A stretch of DNA of 64,000 nucleotides from Planococcus citri (GCF_950023065.1 NC_088677.1:41618555-41682554), one strand, 5' to 3'. Shown: positions 12,598 through 25,261, counted from the stretch's first letter. Program-made: numbers and translations. The notes: generated by a model not told the origin, from the letters alone.

Positions 12598-14088
12598 TCA
12601 CCTCACAAATGAATAAGAAATTTGGAATTTATCTAATGAGGGGTTTCTGTTGATCCACCGGCCCAATTTTCTATTTTCTAAAATATTCATGAAAGAATTT
12701 TTTGCATTTTGGTAACTTCGAGCATTCGTTTTAAACGAATCATAAAAATAATTCTCGCCTTTTTTCTCAGATATTTTCATCTTGCTATAAATCGAGAGAA
12801 ATTTTTCAAATAGACTACGTTTACTTAAACGAGACTTTTCTTTGGATGGTATTTTTCCATTCACCGAATTCAAAATTTCGACCGGTTCGTGTATTACCCA
12901 ATTAATACTGGTTTTTGGAGATTTGGAGACCATTTTAATATCGGTGGATGTTCCACTAACGGAAAGTTTATGAAGTGAAAAATGAGAAATCGCGTCATTG
13001 TTCCCTTCAATACGTCCATAGAGTGCACGTTTCACGTGCGAGTCATGGTACAGATCGCCCACGATAATTCCTCGGAAATACACAGGTTCTATAAAATAAC
13101 TCAATAAAGCGCCCTGTACTCCGAGGAAATTCATTTTCAGTAATTTATCCGAACAAGACATCACCATTATTCTTCCATCAGCTTCGTATTTCGAATAATT
13201 ATTCACCGGCACTGTGCTGTTTCCGCCGTCCAGTTTTACACGCAACAATCCTCGAGAAGTTCTGTTCGGATGCCGATCTTTCGTATCGCCAGTAGACACA
13301 GCGAAAATTCTACAGTCCCCACACGGAGCTGAATTTACAAATAAATAAAATGATAGATGCTCACGAAGTCTAAGTTTATCACTGTCAGGTACAGATTCAA
13401 AAATTGAGTCAACTTTGTTTTCTACGTTGTTGTATAAAAATCTTAAGAATGCCCTTCTTGATAAAATCTCCGCGTGTGAGTCTATAATTACTGAACCATC
13501 GTGCTGTATGTATTGTCGATCGATACATTTGCTGCCAGTGGATAAAGTTACCACTTTCGCGTTAGCATAATCTTCTCCATGTACCATCACAATACCGGCG
13601 ATCATTTTATACCATGGTAAATTATTTTTGAATTGGTTCTTCAGTTCTTCATATTTCTGTATCACTAAACCAGCTAAAATATCGGACGAATTGACGTTAT
13701 TCTGGATACATGAGTACGGATCAGCGATCAAAAAACTTTGAAAACCGTCATTATTGTTTTTGAAATCCTCTATCAAATAGTTCAACGCAACCTTGGAAGC
13801 TGAACTTTTGGCTAAAGTTTTACTATTTCCATAACCGATGAAAGAATAACCTTCGATGTTCAAGTAGCATACGAATTTATGAACCGAATTAGTGAGCTGA
13901 AATACCTCGAAATTGAATGAATTATCAATAAATACCATATGCAAAGCTTGGATAACATCTCCTTTCGGTTCACTAGCATTCAAAGATTTTCTCACCGAAT
14001 TGATGGTCGAATGTTTGAGCTTTTTCCGTTGAACGATGTAATCTGAGCCATCTCCGGAAGGGTATCGTCTTTTCAAACCGGAATTCAT
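12598..14088 (-). CDS. Adar: ADAR-type double-stranded RNA adenosine deaminase, single exon
   Basis: One uninterrupted frame, 496 aa from the first ATG (14088). The frame stays open upstream to about 14280 with only GTG/TTG as possible starts, so an upstream exon may exist. Order: basic NLS-like stretch (LKRRYP, QRKKLKH); one dsRNA-binding domain (about residues 41-108, with FIGYGNSKTLAKSSASKVAL); adenosine deaminase domain (about 158-490). Zinc and catalytic residues are all present: HAE (His205, Glu207), PCGD (Cys256), MSCSDK (Cys312). Also conserved are STGSKCI, SRR, DRHPNR and GVQGALLSYFIEPVYF. It should therefore be able to convert A to I in dsRNA, unlike ADAD/TENR proteins that lost these residues. 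Oddities: one dsRBD where fly Adar has two; no introns amid intron-rich neighbours; and Asn at the position of the base-flipping Glu of ADAR2 (GGNST against GEGT). Confidence 0.88.
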   Translation of the reverse strand: MNSGLKRRYPSGDGSDYIVQRKKLKHSTINSVRKSLNASEPKGDVIQALHMVFIDNSFNFEVFQLTNSVHKFVCYLNIEGYSFIGYGNSKTLAKSSASKVALNYLIEDFKNNNDGFQSFLIADPYSCIQNNVNSSDILAGLVIQKYEELKNQFKNNLPWYKMIAGIVMVHGEDYANAKVVTLSTGSKCIDRQYIQHDGSVIIDSHAEILSRRAFLRFLYNNVENKVDSIFESVPDSDKLRLREHLSFYLFVNSAPCGDCRIFAVSTGDTKDRHPNRTSRGLLRVKLDGGNSTVPVNNYSKYEADGRIMVMSCSDKLLKMNFLGVQGALLSYFIEPVYFRGIIVGDLYHDSHVKRALYGRIEGNNDAISHFSLHKLSVSGTSTDIKMVSKSPKTSINWVIHEPVEILNSVNGKIPSKEKSRLSKRSLFEKFLSIYSKMKISEKKGENYFYDSFKTNARSYQNAKNSFMNILENRKLGRWINRNPSLDKFQISYSFVR

Positions 14089-15053
14089 CGCAAAATACAC
14101 AAATCGGCGATACTCGAACAAACTTGGAATTTCATTTTTAATTTCCTGACTCTTCAACCTACTATGTACTATGGCGGAACTCGATTGTATGTAGGTAGGT
14201 ACTTCCTTAGATTGTTTCGTAATGTTCAATTGTTCAGCATCGCCAGTTTCAAGTTTGAAAATCGTACTTTGCACAAATTGAACTTCACCTGTAGACTAGA
14301 AAACTTCCACTTTCAACTTTACTTTCCAAATCCAAATGTTTTCATTTTTTGTTGATAAGTTTGCTAGTGATAACACCGTCACGAAAGTTTAGCTGGAGCA
14401 AAGCAGGTACTAGGATCGCTAGTTACTGCTCTTCAAACTTCAATCAAGTTGTTTGTGATTGTGTTTTTTTCTTTCAACACTCTTGTGAGTGTTGCTTCTT
14501 TCGCTTGAATTTAAATTTGAATCAGACAATTGAGTTAATGAATAAAATTTTAAAAATTAAATTCCATTGAGTAGGAACATATTTAATTTAATTCAAACCA
14601 AAAATTCAAATTAGGCTGCGCTTAGTTGCTTACGTGGTTCGTTTTTAGTTTCTCTCTTCTTGTCCAATTTTACTTAGGTAGGCCTTGGCCACGGCAAAAA
14701 AGTGAAAACATTTGCCGCAGGCTGACAAATGTATTTATAAAATAATTTAATTTTTTGGAAAAGCAGTAAAAAAAACTCATGAAGTTCAAACATAAAACGT
14801 TTAATTTTTCAATTTCAATTCACTTGAGTATTTGGAGAAAAAATACCAATTCAACAATTAAGTACTAAACTAACGTAGTGGAGCGGAACATACGAACAAA
14901 AATTCAGTATAAAAAAAATACCACTAACTTAAAAAATAGAACGAGGTATAAAAACATTACAAAATAGGAAAAAAAACAGCCATACAGCAGTAGGTCACAA
15001 ACAATTTGAATAAAAATACTAGAAATACATAGTTTCAAGCATTTCATCAATAA
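14089..15053. other. ADAR 5' flank and XPG 3' UTR
   Basis: No separate gene. 14089-14282 continues the ADAR reading frame without an ATG; a possible acceptor (TCTACAG) sits at its upstream edge. The rest is AT-rich spacer that must include the ADAR promoter and the XPG 3' UTR. Confidence 0.4.
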
Positions 15054-18000
15054 TTATAAATCATCACCGCTGCTAGATTCCGATAAATAAGAACTATCAG
15101 GCTTCGGCGGCAAGACTTTTTTCTTCTTGGAACCTTTGCTTCTGTTACTTTTGTTCTGAGCTTGGAATATTTTTATAGCATCCATCTTTCGTTTTGCTGC
15201 TTCCATCTTATCTTTTTCTTTTTGTGGTATAGTTTCGCCAAAATAAGGCGCTGCAATATTTCTCGAAGCGGAATTCATATTTCTCGCAGCGGAATTTGGA
15301 GAACTTCTCTGGACCGGAAGTGCTACGGGAGTTCTCTTTAAAGGAGTTTTTTTTACATTTCTACGAGTTCTTTTCGGCGGAGTTTTAGGAGGAATCTTCC
15401 TCGGGCTTTTAGAAGTCGATGGTGCTTGAAGAGGTTGCTCGTCATTTTTACTTTTCATCACGTTGATGGCCTGAATCACTCGTTTACTCACAGAACTAAA
15501 TTCAATCGAAGATGTTGGTCTTTGTTTAAAATACATGTCTAACGTCGACTGTTTCTGTAATTGATAAAATTTTCATTAGTGATGCTTTCTATTAAATTTA
15601 TACAGAAAAAAAATGGCCACGTACATTACGGTCATTGAGTCTTTTCATAACCGGTAGTAATACATCATCGATTCTACTGATTTTCCATCCAAATTTTGAG
15701 TGCATATATGCTCTGATTCGGTCTAAATCAGGAGTTGCCCAAGTAAAATTTTCTTCCGATTTGTCCACTGTTGGATATAGATAAGCATCGATAACCGTCG
15801 TGTTTGGGAACGCTGAAAAAACGTTTCACGCGATTTGTTGTTGCAAAAGTAGTCAGATAATTCTCACAGGACAAATGAAATATACTCACCTTCGGATAAA
15901 TTAACATCTTTACATTTCCTGGATAAAGAAAACCCTTTATTCCGATTAGTTTTCAACCAATTTCGGAATTTTCTCAAGGTTTCAGCGATGTCATCAGTTG
16001 ATTTTGGTTTATTCAAAGAATCAGAAAAATAAGCGAGTATCTCTATAGCAGTAACAGGGCCGATGCTCTCAATTCCAACAGTGTAATCACTTCCGACCAA
16101 CAACGCCATTTGTATCAACTGTTCTCGAGACAATTCTATACAACAAATGAGATTTTAATTTGAAACTCGTAGCATTTCATCAGATGGGTGATTACTGATT
16201 ATAATTAAATCGTACTGAAAAAATGCTCGATGTCGATAGCTCGGAATTGTAGAACGTATTTCTTATGATCGAAGAAATTCTTGTACACTTTTTGTCCGCC
16301 AAATAACCATATATCGCTATCATCGGTTATGGTTCCTTCAGTTAACGAAATTTTGTCCAAGAATGCGCACTGAGCTTCAGCTTCCATAGGAGCCACAACA
16401 TAAGGTAGTCCGAAAAGTTGTAATAACTCCTAAAATAACAAACCGCTTTGTGATTTCTTTTTTTTTAAAAATAAAACAACAATCAGATGTATGTATGTAC
16501 TACTATGAATCAAATAAAATGATACTGACCTGAGCTTCGACGATCATCTGCTGAGTTATAGTCGATCCGAGACGTTCTTGTTTTCCTTTTTCAGCTAATA
16601 ATTCAGTCTCTTCTTTACTCAGCATTTCCTTTAACATAAAAACATAGAATTTTTAAAAATTAATAATGATGACAGTGGCGTTGCTAGACAATCTGTACAG
16701 GTGTGCCAATTTTCAAAATTATGAAACCAAGTTGTAAAATTTTCAACCCCCCCCCCTCACCAAAATTCTCATTCTGACCCAATTTTTTTTTTTTTAAATG
16801 ATGTACTCAATCCTATCCAAGAATCAAATCAATACCTGTATTTCTTTCGTTAATTCACGTTTACTCGCATTTCCTTTACTCGAGGAATCAGTTTTGGTTT
16901 CTGTGGTACTTTTATCGACAGTTTTTTCGGCTTTTTTCTGTACATAAGACACGATAAAATATTAATATTTTCAAGTTGCTAGTAGATACTCTCCACAGAT
17001 AATTCTTGAGAAACCTAAATACTCACAACTTTATTCAAAATGCTAGCCAAGCTTTTCACGGACTCAGTTTCCTTGGTTTTCTCATTTGTACCAGTACTTT
17101 CGATGTTTTCATCAGTTGCTGTGTTTCTTTGTGTGACTTCTTCCATGGACAACGAAGAGATTTCGCGAGCGCCAAAAGATTCAAACTCATCTGGTTGGCT
17201 TCCATCAAAAAACAAGGTATCGTTCAAGTTTCTATCCAAGATGACAGTATCGTTCAAAGCTCTATCAATGATGACCGTATCGTTCAAAGCTCTATCAATG
17301 ATGACCGTATCGTTCAAATTCCCATCTATGATAACCGTATCATTCAGATTGTTACCAAGAATAACTGTATCATTCAGATTATTGTCAGGAATCTGAGTAT
17401 CTTTCACACTCTGAGTTTTGAATACATCGGAAAAAATGTCATGTTCAATTACATTATTGGGATTTATGGAAATTTCAATCTGTTTGTCATCGTTTTTAAA
17501 ATACGAGCTTTTTTCGTCGTTGTTCACTTCAATAAAATCATCAGAATCTGTATCGGAGAATAATTCTAACGATCTGGCTTTACTAACATCTTCGTTTCCA
17601 TCTTTTGGTAGTAACACTGTTTGTGGTAATTCTTCCAACTGACTCACGTGCCTAGATTCTTCGTTGAAATCTTCTTTCATTTCTTCATCATCGAGAAACA
17701 GTTCGATGGAATGTGACTCGGAAACAACATTTTTACTTGGTAACGGTTTACCTTCAATATCGTTCCTTTTTGCGAGATTAATACTGTCAATGGTAACTTT
17801 AGCGGATTGGTCCAATAAAAAAGACAGTCTTGATGGTTCAAATTCCTGAGAAGGTTCGACAATATCCTCATCATAGACTTCCGCAGACACCACCATGGTG
17901 CGTGGCATAGGTTTATCTTCAGTATCGGACGTTACGAAAGAAGGACTAGAATTTTCATCTTCGTTTTGTTCTTGTTTGATAATTTTGAGTATTTCTTCTT

Positions 18001-21000
18001 GCGAAAGTTTTTCTTTGTCGAGTAACGAACGAATGTATTCACCGTCAGCCGTATCGTTTATCACTTCTATCTCGTCCTCAGATGACGAATCTTTGATGAA
18101 AATACTATCCTCGATGGTTTGTATTCTTTCATGAAATTTCATTTCGTTGATAGGCGACGACTTACTCGGCGCCGGCGTTGGTGCAGAAATTTCGAAAACT
18201 TTTTCAATTTCAGCTCGTTGCTGTCTAATTGAAATACTCGTTTCGTTTCTCTCGCGAAGTTTTGGTTTATTGATGACTGGTGCTTTTTCTTTGGTTTTCC
18301 CTGGAATCAAATAAATAATGAAATTATTGAAGCCGCAGCGAAATCAGATAAACGAAAATTTAATGCAATCGTACCGGTAACATACAAATATCTAGTAACG
18401 TTGTCGCCAACAATTCGCTGACCGCTGAGGTTATCGGTGACAATGCCGTCTTCTTTGAACATAGCTTCCAATTCGTTCAAAGTCATACTTCTGCCACCCA
18501 TTTCTTTGGCTGCAGTATCCAACGAAAGTTGCACGTCTCTTCTTTTTTTCAGTCTTTCTAATTGAAATTTTGAAAAATCTTGCGAATCCTACAAACAAGC
18601 ATTTTAAGTATTTATGTACAATTTATTTTGTCTTTTGAACTTTAAATTCGATGATAATAATAATTACCTCAGGCATTTCGTGAACTTTAGCCCAAGAATT
18701 CTGCTTCTTCGTTTCAATAAGTTCGCTCAAAATTTCGTGTCGAATTTCCGGCGGTAATGCTTTGAATTGCTCGCTTTGTATATCAATCGAGTGTAAATCC
18801 TTTCCGTATTGAAAATCGCAAAAGCTTTCAACTTTGGCTGTGGCCACTTCCGTATCACTATCGCTACTAAAATTCAATTCAGAAGTTGAAAATTCATCGG
18901 AATGAGGCTCAAATGTGTACCTACATTTTACTTTCTACCTACTCGGGGTCATCTATAGTTTCCTCCTCTTCTGGTAGAGGAGGCAGGGCAAACATGTCAT
19001 CAAAAATTTGAGTACTCGTCGAAACATCGTCGCTTCCTAGAATATCTCGAACAGCTTTTTGTTTTAAATAATTCTTCAGCAATTTTTCTCTCAACTGTTC
19101 CGAATTATCTTGAGCTTTCCTCTTGGAACGTTTTCTTGCTTCCTGAAAATGAGAGAAAATCGCGATAAAATTGGCGATATTGCTATGAAAAAAACGCTTC
19201 ATAATCTACATTATACTGATAACATGGTCAGAAATTCGTATACGTAACGAGCGTGGGAATCTCGGAGGGAATCACCACCGTCTACGAAAATATTCCAGAT
19301 AGGGTTTCTCGGGTTGAAGGTCAACGCGATGCACTTTACATCTAAACACCGCAAAACGTAATCCGAATAGAAGTTATTGATGGGAAACGGAAACCAAAGA
19401 GGAACAAACCATGCGATGGAGGGAGTCGAAAAAAAACCGGTAGAGAATGTAAAGAAAAAATAAAATATATGTATAAGAAGGCGAACGGTACTACAACGAG
19501 CCACGGAGCCAGAAAAAACTTAAGTCCGGACATTCCCACGGTGTATCATACCAAAAAACGCTACCCATCTTTATTAACAATCACAGGCAATCTTATTGAG
19601 AGGTCTTCCAAATCTTAGTCCATTCTATCGCATTAGAATTTCAAGATAACACAAATTATCGCCGTACAATTTTCATTGTTTCTTCGCCATAAAAAGGCGT
19701 TTTCTAAAAAGGAACAAAAAAATACTTTCTCATACCACCGCCAAGCACATAATCCCTACCAAGTTTCTTGATACGACTTTTTTTTTAGTTCATTATTTTT
19801 CGAATACGAGCACGTGTTAGGTGTTACAGTGATCTAAATTACATCTGCATGTACTAGTATTCAGTTTAGACGATCGAGAAATATATTATGGAAACCTTGT
19901 CTTGAAATAATCGGCTGAGGCGTTGAAAAATTACATCAATAATACTCATTGCTACAATGTTATGTGCCTAGTTGAGTGGGTAAAATTATTTCTCAAAAAG
20001 TAGTAAGCTCAAGACTTAAACTATAGATTAATATCTCTAAATGGAATTTGAAATGTTATTCATAGCATCTCGATTTGGTTGGGATTTAATTGAAAAGTAT
20101 TGTCGATGTTCGAATGACAAAAGTTGGATTTTAAGACGGATTAAACGACCACATCTAGGTTGTGATCAGAAGCGTACGTAGTACGTCTACGTACATCAGT
20201 TTCAATACATCATTATTTAATCAGGAAAATTAAGCTGCGATTGAAAATTAAAAGGAGCTCAAAAACAACAAAAGAAGTCTGATCGTGTCGGGTTCCCATT
20301 AACAATAAATTCATTTAATTTATTATTTGTAGTTTTTACACAAGTTTACTCGGAAGAGGACCTCAACAAATCAAAAAAATTGAAAAATACTTCAAAGAGT
20401 GCATTAATTCAATCAACAAAACTTGATCGTGTTGAGACTTTGCACGTAAAGTCAGATTTGATAAGTAAAATTCATCTTTATTCTTTAACATGCAAGTAAA
20501 ATTTCTGTGTGTCCAACAAAATTTGCAAATCAAAATGCAGGGCATTTGCAGCACCTTGAGCACAGAGTTTCTCAGATTGCTCCTTTCAAACAATTCATTC
20601 ATAAAATTTGGGCATTTCGTCAGATCTAGCTCCTGCTTTTCAGATATGAGCAACTTATTTTCTTAAATTGTCACTGGTTGACTAATTTGAACTTTTTTAT
20701 GGTTTTTTTTTAGCGCCAAATCTGAATTTTGGCGGGTACTTTAGACAATAAATTAGGAGAAAAGGAATTTTTAATTTAAAAAACCGGATTTTTTCATTAC
20801 TAGTACGGAAACATATCCGATTTGATATCATCTGATGGAAAATTAATTTTGTAAAATACCAAGGATCTTCTGAATTACACGATATAGGTAGCTCAATAAT
20901 TGTGGAGCATGAAATTCTCATAATTAAAATACCATTATTTTTCTTCAGCAGGATTTGATTTTTAGATATATTTTGAGTAAAACTTAAAAAGCTCAACTTC

Positions 21001-24000
21001 GTAGGAAAATGTTTCTTTATTGGCCTTTTCAATGGATCAGCTTGTAGAAATTATTACATTTTAAAATTAAAAAGGCAATGATTAAATTTCAGGAAAAGAA
21101 TTTGTTGGATACATCAAGTACAATACTCAAGTTTCTGGCATAATTTTTCAAGGCAAACAAAAAAGTTCTCTATACTTTTTCTAAAATTACCTTCAAATTG
21201 TGAGTTTTTCAATCTTTACAAACAAAACAAGGTTCTTTAATGAAACTGACAAATTTTGAAGTTGTAGAAACCGAAGTCGTTGGCATAATACCTTCATAAA
21301 ACTTTAAAGCTCAGCGGAAGAAGATAGGTCTACGTGTACTCATCATTACGACCGCCACAAACAAACAATTTCAGAACGGGGAATGTAATTGAAGCATACG
21401 TTTCCAAAACGCACTAAGTCCAAAAAAATACTAATAAGAAATTCATGGTACTTAGTACAATTTGGAAACGTAGAAATTGCCCAAATTGGCTGATTTTTTG
21501 ATATGTTGTAGCCAAGACCCTTGGGCACAACATATCAAAAAATTATCCATTTTGGGCCGCAACTTTATGCTAAATGGCGTTGCAACCTCAGAATCTTTGA
21601 AAATGGACTTGGTGCGTTTTGGAAACGTATGCTTCAATTGGATAGGGAAAAGTGCTAAGATTTCAATTTCATTACAGACACAATCCAAATCAAATTGAAT
21701 CAGAATTGAAATATCAGGTTCGATCCTGCCATTTCACAAATTTTTTCTAAGGAGTTCCCTTCGATAGATTAATAATATGTATCTCAAATTTCCCCTCTCC
21801 CATTCAACAAAGAGAGAAAAGATGGGCAGGGGCGGAGAGCCTTGATCAATCACCTACTTGTTTCTGAAATTTCAATTCTCATAAATTTTAAACTTTTGAG
21901 ACGAAAAAGCATTAAAATCTATGCCACACACCAATGTTGTTTCAATCATTTGGAGACGAAAAGTTTAATGACACGTTTAAAGTTTTAGATCGTTTCCTGA
22001 AATTGTTGATTCCAAGCAATTCCTATAGGAAACTGAGGGGTCGAATTCGAAGAGTAAAAAAAATTAAGAAAATACAGAGTATGTTAAAGCAAGAAAAACC
22101 CCACAGTTGAAGATTCATTTTGAAAGATTCGGCTATGAATGCATTAATTTGTTTTCTGAAAGTCCTTGAAAATCTTTCAAAACGTCGACTTTAATTTTCA
22201 CGAAGGAAATTCATTAAAATTTGTCGGTTAAAATTACAATAGTAAATTCAGAATAACAAATTCTAAGCAAACTGAAACTGTAAGTACATCTTATAGTCTC
22301 AATTAGAAAAGAAACCATTGTTGTTAAAACAAAAATTCTAATACACCGTGTAAAATTTACAACATGTAATTTTTCAATCCAACCCCTCCAATAGTTCATT
22401 AAATATGTACCAAGAACTTCAAAACTGAAACAAATAGTACTTGATGTATCTAAAACTGTAACGAAATACAAAAAGTAATAAAAATCCAAAAATTTCGAAA
22501 AATCATAAAATTTTCTCAGCTAAATGATCAAATTTTTGGGATAAGGATCACTTTACCAACACTTTTTGGCTACGTATTTGTGCATTTTTTTCAATAACCA
22601 ACGCCCGGTTTTAAAATTTACAGAGAAATATTTCAATTCGTAAATAATTTTATATCGCTGATTTTTTTTTTATACCAATGAAAAAACTTTCATAGGTTAA
22701 GGAGATAATTTTCGTAATTCCATTATGTACTATATATTTCATTCTCTTGTGGCACTTGATCGCTAGATTCGAATGATTTCGGCACCTCTTACAAATAACA
22801 ATCGATCTGCCAGAATCAATGTTTCATCACTTACAAAGATGACCAAACTTTCCACGCTTTATTTAAATGTTTAGCGTGAAATGACAAGGTAATTCATCTG
22901 TATAAAATCAATTACAATTGGTTTCTCGACACCGCATAAATCATACACTAAATATTTGACTTCGAAACAATATACCTACTACACATAAAAAGTCCGCAAA
23001 ACGAAGTGTTTTTTGGTACGCAGAAGTAATTATTTTTTCATTTGGATATTTTGTTCTCTATCCAAGTGATTTTTACGCTGTTAATGCATTTTTCGATGCG
23101 CGAAATTTAATCAAAAAGTGATCCGGGAAAGTAAGTAGGTTTCCAGTTAAGATTCGTATAAGCACAAAGCAGAGCAGATGAAAACTTGACAGAAATATGT
23201 AGAGTAAAAGTTGAATTTTGCTAGCTTTAATTAACGCAAGCTAGAAAAAATTCAATGTGAAAATAACTGTTTTTCAGGACATAACAATAGAATTATTAAC
23301 ATATTAATGAAAAGTATATAAAGAAAGAAATCACGCAAAATGTACATAAAATTCAAAATTACGTCTTTTGTACGTGAAGCTTCGTAATTTACATTTACCT
23401 GGGAACCGTTCCCACGATATGACGCTTACATAGCCTCAATAATGACAAACAACCGCAAGACGCAGTTTTCGAAAACGATATTCAATTCAGAGATAGAAAT
23501 TGTTTGTCATTATTTTTAAATGGTACGTATGTATTTTTTAATTGAAATGGAGAATGATCTTCTATACGCAGGTACCAGATACTTTTAAAAAAATGTATAT
23601 GCTAATGGAAAGTTTTTCAAGGATAATTTCGGAAAACTATTGACCAACAAAGCATTAATTCAAACGAGCTCGGTTTATGCATCTTAATTCTATAATTTCG
23701 ACATATTTCAACGATAATATACAATATGTACTTCGGCCATTCTGAATAAAATATTACTAATAATATGGCGTATTAAAACTTTGAAAGTACTACTTACAAT
23801 GGTTTCCTTCTTCAAAAACGGCACACCACCGTCAAACACGAAGACTGGTTTAATTCTATAATACAGCAATTTGCATATCCGATTAAAGAGACCAAGAAGA
23901 TGTGCATTTGGAATAGCACCACCTCCTGTTGTCTGTAGCCCTTTGGTCAATTGATACAACCAAATAGATACATCTAATTAGGACATATTTAAGGGAAAAT

Positions 24001-24667
24001 ATCATTCTTGCGGGTAAAACAAAAGCTGCCAAAAATCACTCCAAAATTTTTCTACAACATCGGTAATTTTTATAGTTACATTTTAATTTTAATTACACGG
24101 TTTTAACATTATTTACACTCGACTGTGAGAAAATCTCGAAACATTTCTAAATTTTTTCCCATGATTCAAGAATGGTCAACGAAAATAATAATTAAATCAG
24201 TTTGTTGCTGTTTTCGTAATTATGTATTATCTAAGTGAGCAACATACTAGACTATTATACACGCACACGATAACAATCTGAAGAGCTATTATGAACCGGA
24301 AACACGGACACGAAATTGTACCTACAAAAATAAAACTGCGATTCCTAGTGGTTAGTGTTTATAGATGTACACCAATTCATTTCTATTAATAAGTTTTTAT
24401 TGCGAGAAAAATTTGGCGACAGAATGTTCAAATTTTCAATAATATTTGAGTGATTAATTTCAAAGGGGTTGTGTTACCTGATGACCTGATATTAGACTTG
24501 GCGAATAAATTGAGCATCATAATTTAATCAAAAAATATATGAATAATATAAGTTTAATCCAATGTATTGAAAAGGATACCGACGGCAAGAACTTTGTTTT
24601 CCAAGCTTTCGAGAGGAACTTGTTTACCGGCAGGTTCGATTAACTTCCACAATCCGTGAACACCCAT
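15054..24667 (-). CDS. ERCC5: DNA repair endonuclease XPG/ERCC5
   Basis: Twelve coding exons (- strand order): 24667-24580, 23973-23798, 19142-18943, 18866-18668, 18588-18375, 18300-17027, 16937-16836, 16628-16530, 16429-16216, 16135-15890, 15812-15625, 15554-15054; 1166 aa (human 1186). It makes the 3' incision in nucleotide excision repair and helps hold TFIIH. XPG-N domain at residues 1-95 starts MGVHGLWKL; Asp30 and Asp77 match the human metal ligands. A long acidic spacer (about 150-750) follows, then the XPG-I domain with MEAEAQCAFLD (Glu800, Glu802), TITDDSDIWLFG and VGSDYT (Asp872). The C-terminus opens with a PCNA-binding box QSTLDMYF (1002-1009) and ends in basic NLS clusters. Exon 3 must use the donor GTAGGT at 18942; reading on gives TAG at once, so this splice is needed. 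The spacer carries a 30-bp coding minisatellite. Intron 2 is 4.65 kb. Confidence 0.95.
17191..17400 (-). repeat. 30-bp coding minisatellite in XPG exon 6
   Basis: Six clear 30-bp units (17221-17400), plus a degenerate one at 17191-17220, encode a decapeptide of the form LNDTVIIDxx. The units at 17251-17280 and 17281-17310 are identical at every base, so the array expanded recently or is being homogenised. The frame is kept throughout. Confidence 0.92.
19143..23797. other. XPG intron 2
   Basis: A 4.65-kb intron in phase 0. Mostly AT-rich without genes. Two things stand out: a less AT-rich block at 19210-19540 with open frames on the - strand, and the fold-back element at 21386-21641. Confidence 0.7.
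21386..21641. repeat. Fold-back element in XPG intron 2
   Basis: Outer arms of about 37 bp match inverted (AATTGAAGCATACGTTTCC on the left, GGAAACGTATGCTTCAATT on the right). An inner pair of about 16 bp (TTTTTTGATATGTTGT and ACAACATATCAAAAAA) closes the hairpin at about 21517. The stretch between outer and inner arms does not pair. Probably a MITE relic; the target duplication is unclear. Confidence 0.7.
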
Positions 24668-25258
24668 GACTAATTTATCTAAAAAAAAAAAAAAAAAAAA
24701 ATACAAAAATGATCAGTGCGAGAACACAGATTTAATATTTCTGATTCTACGTTTCTTATTTAACCAATGAATAATAATTTTGGAAATAAAATACTTCGGT
24801 TACAGGAAAAATTACTAACAAACAATCACGTTTGCTGTATTGCCAATTGAGAATTTCGTTCACAACGAAGCTGAAGATGACAGTTCAGAACTGAAACTGT
24901 TTCGACAGCCACAGCTTGATACTTTTGTAATCTCACAAGGTGAAAATTCTTCACATAGCCTACCGATTTCTCTCAGAAATTCAACGAATATGGGAAAGAA
25001 ACAGATAAATGGAATGTATGCTTTGCGACCAATATTCACATATCCATGAGGGAGGTCTATTTAACTTACATATCAGTAGCTCATAGATTAAAATGATCTA
25101 TTCTCCGAGTTCAGTAAAAATTATGGAACACATCATACATAAGTCAAATTTCCAATTTCACTTCATAAAAACTTCACTTTTTCAGTTTTTCACTTGCTTC
25201 AACAACTTCAACTTTTTTTGAAAAAAAAATTAAATCAAAAGTTGTATTTTTTTGGCTT
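24668..25258. other. XPG 5' flank
   Basis: Contains an A tract (about 24681-24700) just upstream of the XPG start and presumably the XPG promoter on the - strand. A 69-codon frame on + (24840-25049) has no recognisable similarity. No other feature seen. Confidence 0.4.
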
Positions 25259-25261
25259 TTA

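Noticed and set aside
14089..14274. N-terminal extension of ADAR (62 codons) from a GTG at 14274
   Set aside because: GTG is not a normal start in animals and the stretch has no similarity; I started at the ATG at 14088 and left open a possible upstream exon.
17006..17563. 185-codon + strand frame across the XPG minisatellite
   Set aside because: Mirror of the repeat-containing XPG exon; the - strand has the conserved protein and phase-consistent splice sites.
18939..18941. Stop codon after exon 3 of XPG, suggesting a broken gene
   Set aside because: A GTAGGT donor two bases earlier in frame joins exon 4 with correct phase and restores the expected acidic run, so the TAG is intronic.
21710..21735. 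tRNA T-arm-like word GGTTCGATCC
   Set aside because: No acceptor stem, anticodon arm or D-arm can be placed around it.
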